From a virus, in the IMG/VR virus record IMGVR_UViG_3300034166_000800, positions 1 to 48,290 of that record: a DNA stretch of 48,290 bases. The stretch is one strand, 5' to 3'. The notes beneath the pieces are model-generated. The model saw only the letters and a program-made list of their open reading frames with translations. It searched no databases and was not told the origin of the DNA. This document shows positions 25,825 through 33,154 of this stretch, in pieces; position 1 is the first letter of the stretch; each line of letters begins with the position of its first letter. The position numbers and the translations under genes are program-made.

Positions 25825-26136
25825 TTAGAGGTCGTCTTTGAGAATTGCGGTGATTTCGTAGCTTGGAAAATCGTCGGCGGTCTGCGTGTTGCGAACGGAA
25901 GTGATCTTGGCCGTGCCTTCGCTGATCGCGCCTACGGCAACATCAGCCAGGCTGCCCGCTCCGCGCCCCCGGCGGGTCAGGGTGGTGGTGCCGTATCCCA
26001 GTTTGGTGGCGTGTTTGGTGACGCCCGTCTTGTCGCGGATGGTGACGATCTCGACGCTTTGATCCTTCGTAAACTCCTCAGTGGTGGAGTTGGAGGGCTC
26101 GGCAATGTCGGATAGAGTGATACCGATGGAAGGCAT
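25825..26136 (-). CDS. Tail tube-like protein B (103 aa)
   Basis: Start MPSIGITLSDIAEPSNSTTE at 26136, 16 bases past the previous stop; a longer open frame to 26208 overlaps the upstream gene. Beta-rich with KHATKLGYGTTTLTRRGRG and a C-terminal strand pair (FPSYEITAILKDDL). Three bases separate its stop from the start of protein A, implying coupling. Similar in plan to protein A. Confidence 0.55.
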   Translation of the reverse strand: MPSIGITLSDIAEPSNSTTEEFTKDQSVEIVTIRDKTGVTKHATKLGYGTTTLTRRGRGAGSLADVAVGAISEGTAKITSVRNTQTADDFPSYEITAILKDDL

Positions 26137-26152
26137 ATGCTTGGAACAAGTG

Positions 26153-26578
26153 TCAAACCGTGCCGATACCCACTGCCAAGTCGGCGGCGTTGACCCATGC
26201 GCGGTCACTGGTTGAGGTGCTTAAGGATCGGACGTATCGCCCGTTGAAGACGATGCCTAGGTTCCCGGTGCTGATGGTTGAAGCAAAGGAGGTCGCCATG
26301 TTGGTCTGGTTCTCCAGGGCGTTGGCCACTAGCGTCCAGCGGGCTAGGTGGTCGGACTGGCTGACGGAAAGAGCCGGGCTGCGGAGACTGACGTTGACCG
26401 TGGCCAAATAAAGGCTGCCGCTGGTGTGCTCGGTGCTTTCGGCCTCCACCACGATGGCTGACTTGTTTAGATCCACGTCTTCCGCGCTGATTGACTCATG
26501 CACCGGAATAACGTTGGCAATGCCGGTGACCCCCTCAAGATAGGTGGCCATGCACTTCTCGACGTTCAGCGGGTTCAT
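26153..26578 (-). CDS. Tail terminator/completion-like protein (141 aa)
   Basis: Starts MNPLNVEKCMATYLEGVTGI at 26578, where ATG overlaps the upstream TGA. The pattern of an N-terminal helix with NVIPVHES followed by beta strands and helix (HLARWTLVANALENQTNMAT) fits the small alpha/beta proteins that end siphovirus tails (lambda gpU-like), and the place between the connector and the tube is right. No decisive motif. Confidence 0.6.
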   Translation of the reverse strand: MNPLNVEKCMATYLEGVTGIANVIPVHESISAEDVDLNKSAIVVEAESTEHTSGSLYLATVNVSLRSPALSVSQSDHLARWTLVANALENQTNMATSFASTISTGNLGIVFNGRYVRSLSTSTSDRAWVNAADLAVGIGTV

Positions 26579-26922
26579 GGTGTGCCGACCTCCAAAATCC
26601 ATTCCTGGGCAAGCGGGCTAAAATGCTCCCGCACGGCGAAGATGTAATAGGTTTTGCTGTTGATCGTGATGGCCGACTTGGCCGAGGGCGGCCCCTGGCT
26701 CCAGACGGCAAACGGGTTGCTCTCGGGCAAATCGCTTTTGCGGAGGCGAACGACAAACTCCACCGGCTTCTGGAACCCGCCGGACTCAAGGTTCAATTCG
26801 GGTTCCCCTGTAGATACCACGGCCTGATAATCCACGTCGCCATAGGTCACGGTGCTGCCGTAGAGGGCGTTGAGCGTGTCGGCCATAGCTGTGGCGAAAG
26901 CGGTGATGCCGGCGCGAGTCAT
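26575..26922 (-). CDS. Head-tail joining protein (115 aa)
   Basis: Starts MTRAGITAFATAMADTLNAL. A helix followed by beta strands (VTYGDVDYQAVVSTG, EFVVRLRKSDLPE, SAITINSKTYYIFAVREH) fits the small head-tail stopper class (lambda gpFII-like). ATGA overlaps at both ends. It is the first connector gene after the glycosyltransferase pair. Confidence 0.6.
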   Translation of the reverse strand: MTRAGITAFATAMADTLNALYGSTVTYGDVDYQAVVSTGEPELNLESGGFQKPVEFVVRLRKSDLPESNPFAVWSQGPPSAKSAITINSKTYYIFAVREHFSPLAQEWILEVGTP

Positions 26923-27503
26923 GCCTTTTGGCCACTGTCAAAGATGGGGTCGCCCTTTTTGCTGACGTAGTTGTAAAAATAAAGGGGCTCGTCTCCCGCC
27001 CACTGCTCGGTTTTCAGATGCGGCAAAAGGCCCAGCGCGTAGTTGTAGTCCTCGCCCCACATAAGGTCGGGGAAGCGGCTGCGGGTGGCTAGGCTTCGGC
27101 GCAGCGGGCAAAGGTGGTGCGGAGTGCGATCATGCCCATACCACTGGAAGTTTTCCTTATAGCGCAGACTGTGGCGAAAGATGGGCGAAGGATGGTAATC
27201 CCGTCCGTCCATTGTGACGTGCATGGTGATGCCTACGCAATCTGGCTTGGCTGCCAAGCACGGCATGATTCGGTCAAGGTAGTCCGCGCTGACCACATCA
27301 TCGTCATCGACAAAAGCAATGTAGTCAGCGGTGGCCTTTTCGATCATGCGCTGGCGCTTGACCCCGATACTTCCCTCGCCCGGGTCGATAAAGTAGCTGG
27401 CGGCTCGGTGCCTTGCGATTTGCGGCTCAAGCAATTTGATCAGGCGCAACAGCATGGCCTCGCGGCCAGGCATGGTCGGAATAAGGATCTGGAATTTCAC
27501 CAT
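26919..27503 (-). CDS. Glycosyltransferase family 2-like protein
   Basis: 194 residues. The opening VKFQILIPTMPGREAMLLRL and ATADYIAFVDDDDVVSADYL (~63-82) give the nucleotide-binding start and the DxD metal site of GT2 enzymes. MWGEDYNYALGLL (~157-169) supplies the ED catalytic-loop motif. It is short for the family (usually 230-300), a minimal GT-A domain. It overlaps the 568-residue glycosyltransferase by 7 bp, so the two are co-translated. Likely acts in the cytoplasm, since no membrane segment is present. Confidence 0.8.
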   Translation of the reverse strand: MVKFQILIPTMPGREAMLLRLIKLLEPQIARHRAASYFIDPGEGSIGVKRQRMIEKATADYIAFVDDDDVVSADYLDRIMPCLAAKPDCVGITMHVTMDGRDYHPSPIFRHSLRYKENFQWYGHDRTPHHLCPLRRSLATRSRFPDLMWGEDYNYALGLLPHLKTEQWAGDEPLYFYNYVSKKGDPIFDSGQKA

Positions 27504-29203
27504 CCGGCGGCGACGGCATCGGGAGCCACCCGCTCAAAGACTGCGCGGCCACGGCGCTCGGCTTCGGGATTTTGTTGCCGCATATACTCGGCGTCCGACT
27601 TGGCCCCCGTAAAAAGCGGGTGGTCGTGGTAGAAATTGATGTGCCTGCCGTCCTTAACCACGCCTTCCTTGTAAGCCCGCCAACTCCATTCAGTGTCCGA
27701 CCAGTAGCCGTCGAACTCAGGGTTAAAGAGCCATTTGCGGCCCGCCCAGTAGGACCAGTTAAAGCAGGGCATGACCATGATCTGATCTTTGCGGAATCCA
27801 TCAAAAACGTGCAGGACAGTGGGCTTGCCCTTGTTTGGTTCCATTGCCTGAACAATCTGCTCGTCCCACCCGTGCGGCGGGTAGCAATCGTCCTGGGCGA
27901 TGAGGATAATCTTGGCCGACTCGGCTGCGGCCTTGGCGGCGGCGTTGTAGTTGGCCACGGCAGATGAGTGACCTTCCGGCACGGCGGCACTGACAGCGTG
28001 GGGAAAATGCTTAATGCCCTCGACCACGGCTTGGTCGGCCTCGTTGACTCCAAACCAATACGAGACAAGCTCGGGGCGTGCGGCCCGCTCCAAATAAAGC
28101 TCCCGCATTTTAATGGCCTGCTCGGGTCGGCACGTCGGGTGTCCCACGGCAATGCGTGGCCGGTGCCGGCGGTGGTATTCGCGGCGGATCTTGTTGGCCT
28201 GCTCAGTTCGCCCCGCCTTGGCCAGTGCCGCACACTTCAAATCGTGCGCCCGCCATCCGTAAAGGCTGGCATCGTGAATCCATGAGGCATCGTCGGGATC
28301 TTCGTGCGCTTCCATGTTGGCACACCACGCCACGGCCTTGGCGGCATCCCCTCGGGCCAGATGCACCTTGGCCAGTTCAGCATAGCCTTCCCTGCGGTGC
28401 GGCATGAGGCGAATGGCCTCAAGCAGTGGGCGCTCGGCCTCCTCAATGTCCTTGAGCCAGCGGCCAATGGACAGATAGGCCAAATACTTTTCCTCCTTGG
28501 CCAAATCGTCCCGCCCGGTAGCCACCACGGCGGCGGTCAAAGCTCCAGTGATGTCGCCCTGCATTTCGCACTCGCGGAAAAGGAACCACCACTCTCGGCC
28601 CGTGCGCTCGGCCTCGGGGATTGCGGTCAGGATGCGTTTGTTGCGCTCCACGCTGCCACGCTTGTTGACCGCCGGCATATGCACCACTTGAAGCTCTTGG
28701 CACCACGCGGCGTGGGTGTCTGGCTTGACCTCGATGTCTTCATGGATGCAGTTGATCCATTTGTCGAAAACCTCGCGGTGGACGAGGCGGATTCGCCTGG
28801 CATAGCTGCCCTGCATGGACGTGACGTAGGGCGCGTATACGGCCTCTTTTGCGTCCAGCTTGCCTGCTCGTATCTCGGCCAGCACCTTCTCGCCTGTAGG
28901 GGCCAGCAAATCGTCGCAATCGGCCCACATAAGCCAGTCGGCATCGGCGGGTGCCAGGGCAAAGGCCGCGTTGCGGGCGGCACAGAAAGAATCGACGTGC
29001 GGCCAGTCGTTGCCCGGGTCGTTAAAATACTCACCAACGGTGCATCCCCGCCCCTTGGCAATGTCTAAGGTGCCGTCGGGCGGCTGGTTGCCGATGGCGC
29101 GGACCACGCTGATTGAGTCAACGTGCGGTTGGAACGAATCAAGAAAGCGGGTGATGTAGTCCGCTTCGTTTCCACAAATTATCCCGAGGTGAATTTTCGG
29201 CAC
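27497..29203 (-). CDS. Two-domain glycosyltransferase with TPR-like middle
   Basis: 568 residues, GTG start. Domain 1 (1-~205): family 2-type, with IHLGIICGNEADYITRFLDS and ADWLMWADCDDLL (DxDD at 95-98). Middle (~215-350): helical repeats (YLAYLSIGRWLKDIEEAERP, GYAELAKVHLARGDAAKAVA) resembling TPRs. Domain 2 (~370-560): a second GT-A-like domain with KIILIAQDDCYPPHGWDEQI and YWSDTEWSWRAYKEGVV. Two catalytic-type domains in one chain suggest two sugars added in turn or a repeating glycan. It lies 110 bp behind the major capsid gene, past two terminator hairpins. Confidence 0.8.
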   Translation of the reverse strand: MPKIHLGIICGNEADYITRFLDSFQPHVDSISVVRAIGNQPPDGTLDIAKGRGCTVGEYFNDPGNDWPHVDSFCAARNAAFALAPADADWLMWADCDDLLAPTGEKVLAEIRAGKLDAKEAVYAPYVTSMQGSYARRIRLVHREVFDKWINCIHEDIEVKPDTHAAWCQELQVVHMPAVNKRGSVERNKRILTAIPEAERTGREWWFLFRECEMQGDITGALTAAVVATGRDDLAKEEKYLAYLSIGRWLKDIEEAERPLLEAIRLMPHRREGYAELAKVHLARGDAAKAVAWCANMEAHEDPDDASWIHDASLYGWRAHDLKCAALAKAGRTEQANKIRREYHRRHRPRIAVGHPTCRPEQAIKMRELYLERAARPELVSYWFGVNEADQAVVEGIKHFPHAVSAAVPEGHSSAVANYNAAAKAAAESAKIILIAQDDCYPPHGWDEQIVQAMEPNKGKPTVLHVFDGFRKDQIMVMPCFNWSYWAGRKWLFNPEFDGYWSDTEWSWRAYKEGVVKDGRHINFYHDHPLFTGAKSDAEYMRQQNPEAERRGRAVFERVAPDAVAAGW

Positions 29204-29220
29204 TTGCTACAAAAAGGAAG

Positions 29221-29245
29221 GGCCACGGTGAGTGGAACCGTGACC
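29221..29245 (-). terminator. Intrinsic terminator between capsid and glycosyltransferase genes (distal)
   Basis: Minus-strand stem of 9 bp with one G-T wobble (arms 29221-29229 and 29237-29245, 7-base loop), followed by CTTCCTTTTT. The T run ends about 8 bases before the GTG of the glycosyltransferase gene, so only read-through transcripts, or a promoter hidden in this stretch, would express it. Confidence 0.65.
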
Positions 29246-29270
29246 CCTTGGGTCGAAACCCTAAGTGAAA

Positions 29271-29299
29271 CTCCCGGCGGGCCACTCAACCGCCGGGAG
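29271..29299 (-). terminator. Strong hairpin after the major capsid gene (proximal)
   Basis: Perfect 10-bp GC-rich stem (CTCCCGGCGG/CCGCCGGGAG) with a 9-base loop, 15 bp past the capsid stop. On the minus strand TTTCACTT follows. Hairpins directly behind the capsid gene often stabilise its 3' mRNA end and limit transcription into later genes. Confidence 0.7.
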
Positions 29300-29313
29300 G
29301 TGAACACACGAAC

Positions 29314-30165
29314 CTAGATGATGAGAGCCATCGTGCTGCTGGTCAGACCGGCGTTGGCACCGAACATGACCTCGATGCTGGCATTGACCTGGCGGTTGCC
29401 AGTGCTGCCCCAGACGTTCCAGTAAACCGACATTCCGAGTTGCTCCAGCGTGACCACTTGGTCGCTGATGGCGAACTGCGAGGAGACGCCGGGATCAATG
29501 GCGGGCTTGGCCGAGGCCACGCAAATCGCTTCGCGTGAGCAGGCAAAGCCATCGAGGCCGGTGACCGCACCACTGAAGGTGTTTGCGTAGTAGACGCCCT
29601 GGTCGAAGCCGTAGGCTCCGTTGTTGAGCGGGAGGAAGTCGGCGTTGGTCGGGATGAGACGTGAATAGATCTCAGGCGTGACAACCAAGCCCTTGTTCTG
29701 CGACTTGCTGATCGTGCTCCAGAGAGTGGCCAGATGGCCGCTGCCAGGGGTGATGGTGGTCGTGGTGACAACCGCCGCGCCGAAGTTCGTCGTGGTGATG
29801 GGCGTGATCGCCAAGCTCCAGAGCTTGTCGGCCAGCGCGGCCACGTTGATGGCAACTAAGGTTTCAAGGCGATGACCCAGGGCGAGGTCGCTTTGGCTGA
29901 TGCCGAAGAACTGAACAACGTGATCGAGAGTGACGGTGGCTTTGCCAACGGTCACGTCCGAGCCGGGTTCAAAGTTGGTGGGGTTGACGGAAGTCGCGTT
30001 GGTCGCGGACACAATCGGAACTTGGATGGTGTCTTTGGGTTTCTTGACTTCGTTGCTGAAGTCTGTGGTGAACAAACGCAGGGGCGCGAGTCGGTTAGAC
30101 AAGACCGTCTGGATTTGCTGAGAAATGGTGGATACCACCAGTCCGCTGTCGAATACGTTAGCCAT
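29314..30165 (-). CDS. Major capsid protein
   Basis: 283 residues, starting MANVFDSGLVVSTISQQIQT. The pattern TIQVPIVSATNATSVNPTNF, VTLDHVVQFFGISQSDLALG and the C-terminal MSVYWNVWGSTGNRQVNASI fit an HK97-fold coat protein of the smaller type. It directly follows the protease-scaffold gene, the canonical place, and is closed by a strong terminator. No obvious N-terminal delta domain, consistent with the scaffold-like tail on the protease. Likely the most abundant late product. Confidence 0.85.
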   Translation of the reverse strand: MANVFDSGLVVSTISQQIQTVLSNRLAPLRLFTTDFSNEVKKPKDTIQVPIVSATNATSVNPTNFEPGSDVTVGKATVTLDHVVQFFGISQSDLALGHRLETLVAINVAALADKLWSLAITPITTTNFGAAVVTTTTITPGSGHLATLWSTISKSQNKGLVVTPEIYSRLIPTNADFLPLNNGAYGFDQGVYYANTFSGAVTGLDGFACSREAICVASAKPAIDPGVSSQFAISDQVVTLEQLGMSVYWNVWGSTGNRQVNASIEVMFGANAGLTSSTMALII

Positions 30166-30206
30166 ATTTTTGGTTGGTTAGTTGGGTTGTTTTGGGTTGG
30201 GATTCC

Positions 30207-31292
30207 TTAGCTGGTGGCTTTGGAAAGTTTTTCGCGGGCGGCCCAGATGGCGCGCTTGTGCTTGGCGTAGAGGTCGCCGGCGGCGGCGTAGTCCTTGCGC
30301 TCGATGGCGTCCATCCACTGGGCCACGGGGTCGGACCTGTCTTCGCTGGCGACAGTCGGCACCACGGTGGCGGCGGCCACGCCTGCCCCTTTTTCAAGGG
30401 CTGCAAAGGCTTCTTTGACTTTGGAAAGTTCGGTCTCGGCGGCAGTGGCGCGGGCTTCAACTTCGGCCAACTTGCTGGCCATGTCGGAAATTTTGGCGAC
30501 GAGCGAGTCGGCGGTGACGGCGGCCTGCGGCTCTTCGGCAACAGGCGATTCCTCGACAACGGCTTCAGCTTCTTCGGCCACTGGCGCGTCGGTGACAGAA
30601 TCGACGGCCTCAACGGCCACAGGGGTTTCCTCGACCACGGGATCTGCGACAGGCGCGGAAACCTCGGCGGCTTCGGAGATAACGGTATTTTCCATCTTGG
30701 CCTTGGCGAAATTGTCAAATCGCGCCCGCATTTCTTTGGCGCTGGCGGCGGCAGGAATGCCGTCTTCAATCGCATCGACAAAGCCGAGGGCCACGGCTTC
30801 AACCGCATCGAGCCAAGTTTCCTCGTCCATCAGCTTGGCGATGGCTTTCTCCTCCATGCCGCTTTTCTTCTGGTAAGCGCGGATGAGGTTGGACTTCATG
30901 GTGTCCAACAGGTCGGCCTGCTTGCGGAGGTCTTTGGCCTCACCGGCTGCAAGGGTCCACGGGTTGTGGATCATCAAAAGCGCGTTGTCCGCCATGTAGA
31001 CAGGGTCACCTGACATGGCGATGACGCTGGCCATGCTCGCGGCCAGGGCATCGATGTGAACAGTCAGCCCGCCTTTGTGGCGCGTCAGCGCGTTATAAAT
31101 CGCGCTGCCTTCGACAATTTCTCCACCGGGAGAATTGATGCGGAGGTGGATGTGCTCGTCTTTGTGCTCTTTGAGTTCGGCAATGAACTCTTTTGCGCCG
31201 ATGCCGAACGAACCGATTTCGTCGTAGAGAGAAAGTTCAACCTCGCCGCTTTTGTCGGGAGCGTTCTTAAAAGCATACCAGTTTTGGGCCAT
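30207..31292 (-). CDS. Head maturation protease (ClpP/S14 type) with fused scaffold-like tail
   Basis: 361 residues. Residues ~1-200 are a ClpP-like serine protease: HLRINSPGGEIVEG at 49-62, catalytic Ser86 in DALAASMASV, His109 in LLMIHNPW, with the third residue probably an Asp near 155. Residues ~205-361 are acidic, low-complexity (many Glu, Ala, Val, Pro) and then helical coiled coil (AKISDMASKLAEVEARATAA). This looks like the protease and scaffold fused, as in lambda gpC/Nu3. The protease clears the scaffold during head maturation. The coding sequence has a Pro/Ala bias in the linker, which gives long shadow frames on both strands. Confidence 0.88.
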   Translation of the reverse strand: MAQNWYAFKNAPDKSGEVELSLYDEIGSFGIGAKEFIAELKEHKDEHIHLRINSPGGEIVEGSAIYNALTRHKGGLTVHIDALAASMASVIAMSGDPVYMADNALLMIHNPWTLAAGEAKDLRKQADLLDTMKSNLIRAYQKKSGMEEKAIAKLMDEETWLDAVEAVALGFVDAIEDGIPAAASAKEMRARFDNFAKAKMENTVISEAAEVSAPVADPVVEETPVAVEAVDSVTDAPVAEEAEAVVEESPVAEEPQAAVTADSLVAKISDMASKLAEVEARATAAETELSKVKEAFAALEKGAGVAAATVVPTVASEDRSDPVAQWMDAIERKDYAAAGDLYAKHKRAIWAAREKLSKATS

Positions 31293-31307
31293 GCCTGGCC
31301 CCGAGTG

Positions 31308-32843
31308 TCAAAGCGCGCTAGAGTCAGCCGGCGGCTCGGCTTCCGTTTCTTCGTATTCCTCGTCGTGCTCTTCGGGCTTGGGCGCTGGCTGCATAGGAGC
31401 CGGTGATCCTGGCGCGGGAGGAAAGACATCAGTGACAGCCAACCCTGCGGCCTCGCATTTGTTTTTGCGGCGAACAGCGGCAGCAATCGCCGCATCTTCC
31501 TCGGCCTCTTCGTCCAGCCCGTGCATCTCGGCAAAGCGGCGGGTGGACATTGCGCCCGTGCGGACGATCTCAAGCAGTGCCTTGGTGTCGCGGCCAAAGT
31601 CTACCGTGGCCCTGGCAGGCGGGATGAAGTCCACTCTCCACCAATCCTCGCGCAGCGGCAGGCGTCCCGCTTGGATCTCCGACCAGACCCAATACTTCCA
31701 AAAGCGGCGGCAGAATTGGTTGATCAACCATTCTTGCAACTCGGAGAAAAAGACCTGGGCGTCGGCCAGCACATATCGGGTATTGGCCCCGCCAATGCCG
31801 GCCACACTCCACAGCATCTCGGGGGAAAGGCCGATGCCCCACGAAATGTCGCGGGCAAGAAAGTCTAGGAAGGCTTGGAAGTTGTTGCCCGGGTGCTCGT
31901 TCTTAAACTGTTGAAGCTCGGTGCCAGGCGGAAGCTGAACCACGCCGCTGCCGCCGTAGAGCTTGTCGAGGGTCACGCTGCCGGTAGAGGCGTCCTGCTT
32001 TTTAAGCGCGGCCCCCATGCCAACTTGCATGGCGTCAGGGCTCTTGATGATAAAAGCAGGTTGCGAGGCCAACTTAAAGGTCTGCTTTGTAAACGCCACG
32101 ATGTCGGCCATGTCGTGCAAATGCAGGGCAGCGCGGGAGAGCCAGGATGGGCTGCGGGTGTAGCCGATGCGCGCTGGGCGGTGGAAATGCAGGATGTCAT
32201 CGGCGGCCACATCGGTGAAGGTGCGGCTCGTCTCGTCGGCCAGCAGGCGATACTGGGTCGGCTTGCCCATCGAATCGACGCGCACGCCATCCTGCCATTC
32301 GTCTTGAGCGAGGCCGGTGGTGGCATTGCCGACTGACTCACCACCAATGAAGCGCATTAGGGCGCGACCATCGTTGCTCTTTACGAACTGGCCAAAGAAG
32401 TCGCCGTCAATGGCAACGTGCTTGCAGATAAAATGCTGCGCCTCGTAAAAATTGACCTGGCCCGCCGCGTCGAATCCAAAGGCTTCGCGGCCACAGGTGT
32501 CCTCAAACATCTCCTCTGCTTGACGGTTCCACGCGGCGTCAGAGGATCGGGCTGCCGGAATGATGCCAGTGCCACAGGTATAGCGCGCCACACCGTCCAC
32601 GGCTCGGGCGGCAAGGCCCACATTGTTGTAAAGCCAGCGCGCCTTTCGCATGATGTTGGTGCGCGTCCCGCTCTGAAACTCCTGCCTCGCCTGAACCGTG
32701 GGCATATAGATGAGCGTGCGCCCTGGCTGATAAAGTTCGGCAGCTTCAAAGGCTGCATTTTTGGCGTCCGCTTTCTTGGGACGCCCCGCTCCCGGGCGAT
32801 ACCCGCCGCGTTTTGATTTGCCCTTGATTTCCGCCACGCTCAA
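31308..32843 (-). CDS. Portal protein (lambda gpB family)
   Basis: 511 residues. Features of lambda-type portals: RTNIMRKARWLYNNVGLAAR near 60-79, CGREAFGFDAAGQVNFYEAQ, HVAIDGDFFGQFV, DILHFHRPARIGYTRSPSW, and PPGTELQQFKNEHPGNNFQA. The end (residues ~445-511) is a Glu/Pro-rich flexible tail. The N-terminus has GGYRPGAGRPKKADAKN, a basic motif usually seen at the start of small terminase subunits; here it may contact DNA or come from a gene fusion. Gene order TerL - joiner - portal - protease is that of lambda. Confidence 0.9.
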   Translation of the reverse strand: MSVAEIKGKSKRGGYRPGAGRPKKADAKNAAFEAAELYQPGRTLIYMPTVQARQEFQSGTRTNIMRKARWLYNNVGLAARAVDGVARYTCGTGIIPAARSSDAAWNRQAEEMFEDTCGREAFGFDAAGQVNFYEAQHFICKHVAIDGDFFGQFVKSNDGRALMRFIGGESVGNATTGLAQDEWQDGVRVDSMGKPTQYRLLADETSRTFTDVAADDILHFHRPARIGYTRSPSWLSRAALHLHDMADIVAFTKQTFKLASQPAFIIKSPDAMQVGMGAALKKQDASTGSVTLDKLYGGSGVVQLPPGTELQQFKNEHPGNNFQAFLDFLARDISWGIGLSPEMLWSVAGIGGANTRYVLADAQVFFSELQEWLINQFCRRFWKYWVWSEIQAGRLPLREDWWRVDFIPPARATVDFGRDTKALLEIVRTGAMSTRRFAEMHGLDEEAEEDAAIAAAVRRKNKCEAAGLAVTDVFPPAPGSPAPMQPAPKPEEHDEEYEETEAEPPADSSAL

Positions 32844-32860
32844 GCGGGAGTGTCAAAGGC

Positions 32861-33154
32861 TCAGAGGTGAATCAGCGCCTCGGAATAGTCGGCATAGATC
32901 ATCCCCGCCCCACTGGTTTTGACGGGATCAGTAGGCGGATCAAGTTCGGCAATGAGGTCTTCGACAATGTTGAGAATGTCGCCTTTGGAATACTTGCGGG
33001 CTTGGCCTGACGTGGTGCCGCCCTCAAAGCCGGCGTTGGTAATAACGACCTCCGAGTCGGCAATGGCGTATAAGTCATTGGAGAGCACTTCAAGCTGAGA
33101 CAGCGTTTTTGTGCGCTTGAGATATTTGCGAATGCCAGCCAACTCAGAGGTCAT
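32861..33154 (-). CDS. Head-tail joining protein, gpW-like
   Basis: 97 residues, starting MTSELAGIRKYLKRTKTLSQ. A helical protein between the large terminase and portal genes, the same place lambda W occupies. Slightly longer than lambda W (68). ATGA overlap with the terminase stop. Helix patterns (LSQLEVLSNDLYAIADS, GDILNIVEDLIAELD) fit; no signature motif. Confidence 0.65.
   Translation of the reverse strand: MTSELAGIRKYLKRTKTLSQLEVLSNDLYAIADSEVVITNAGFEGGTTSGQARKYSKGDILNIVEDLIAELDPPTDPVKTSGAGMIYADYSEALIHL

Noticed and set aside
30158-31013. Pro/Lys-rich minus frame and Gly/Phe-rich plus frame over the protease gene
   Set aside because: Both arise from the repetitive Ala/Glu/Val codons of the protease-scaffold linker. 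The ClpP motifs in the true frame are decisive.
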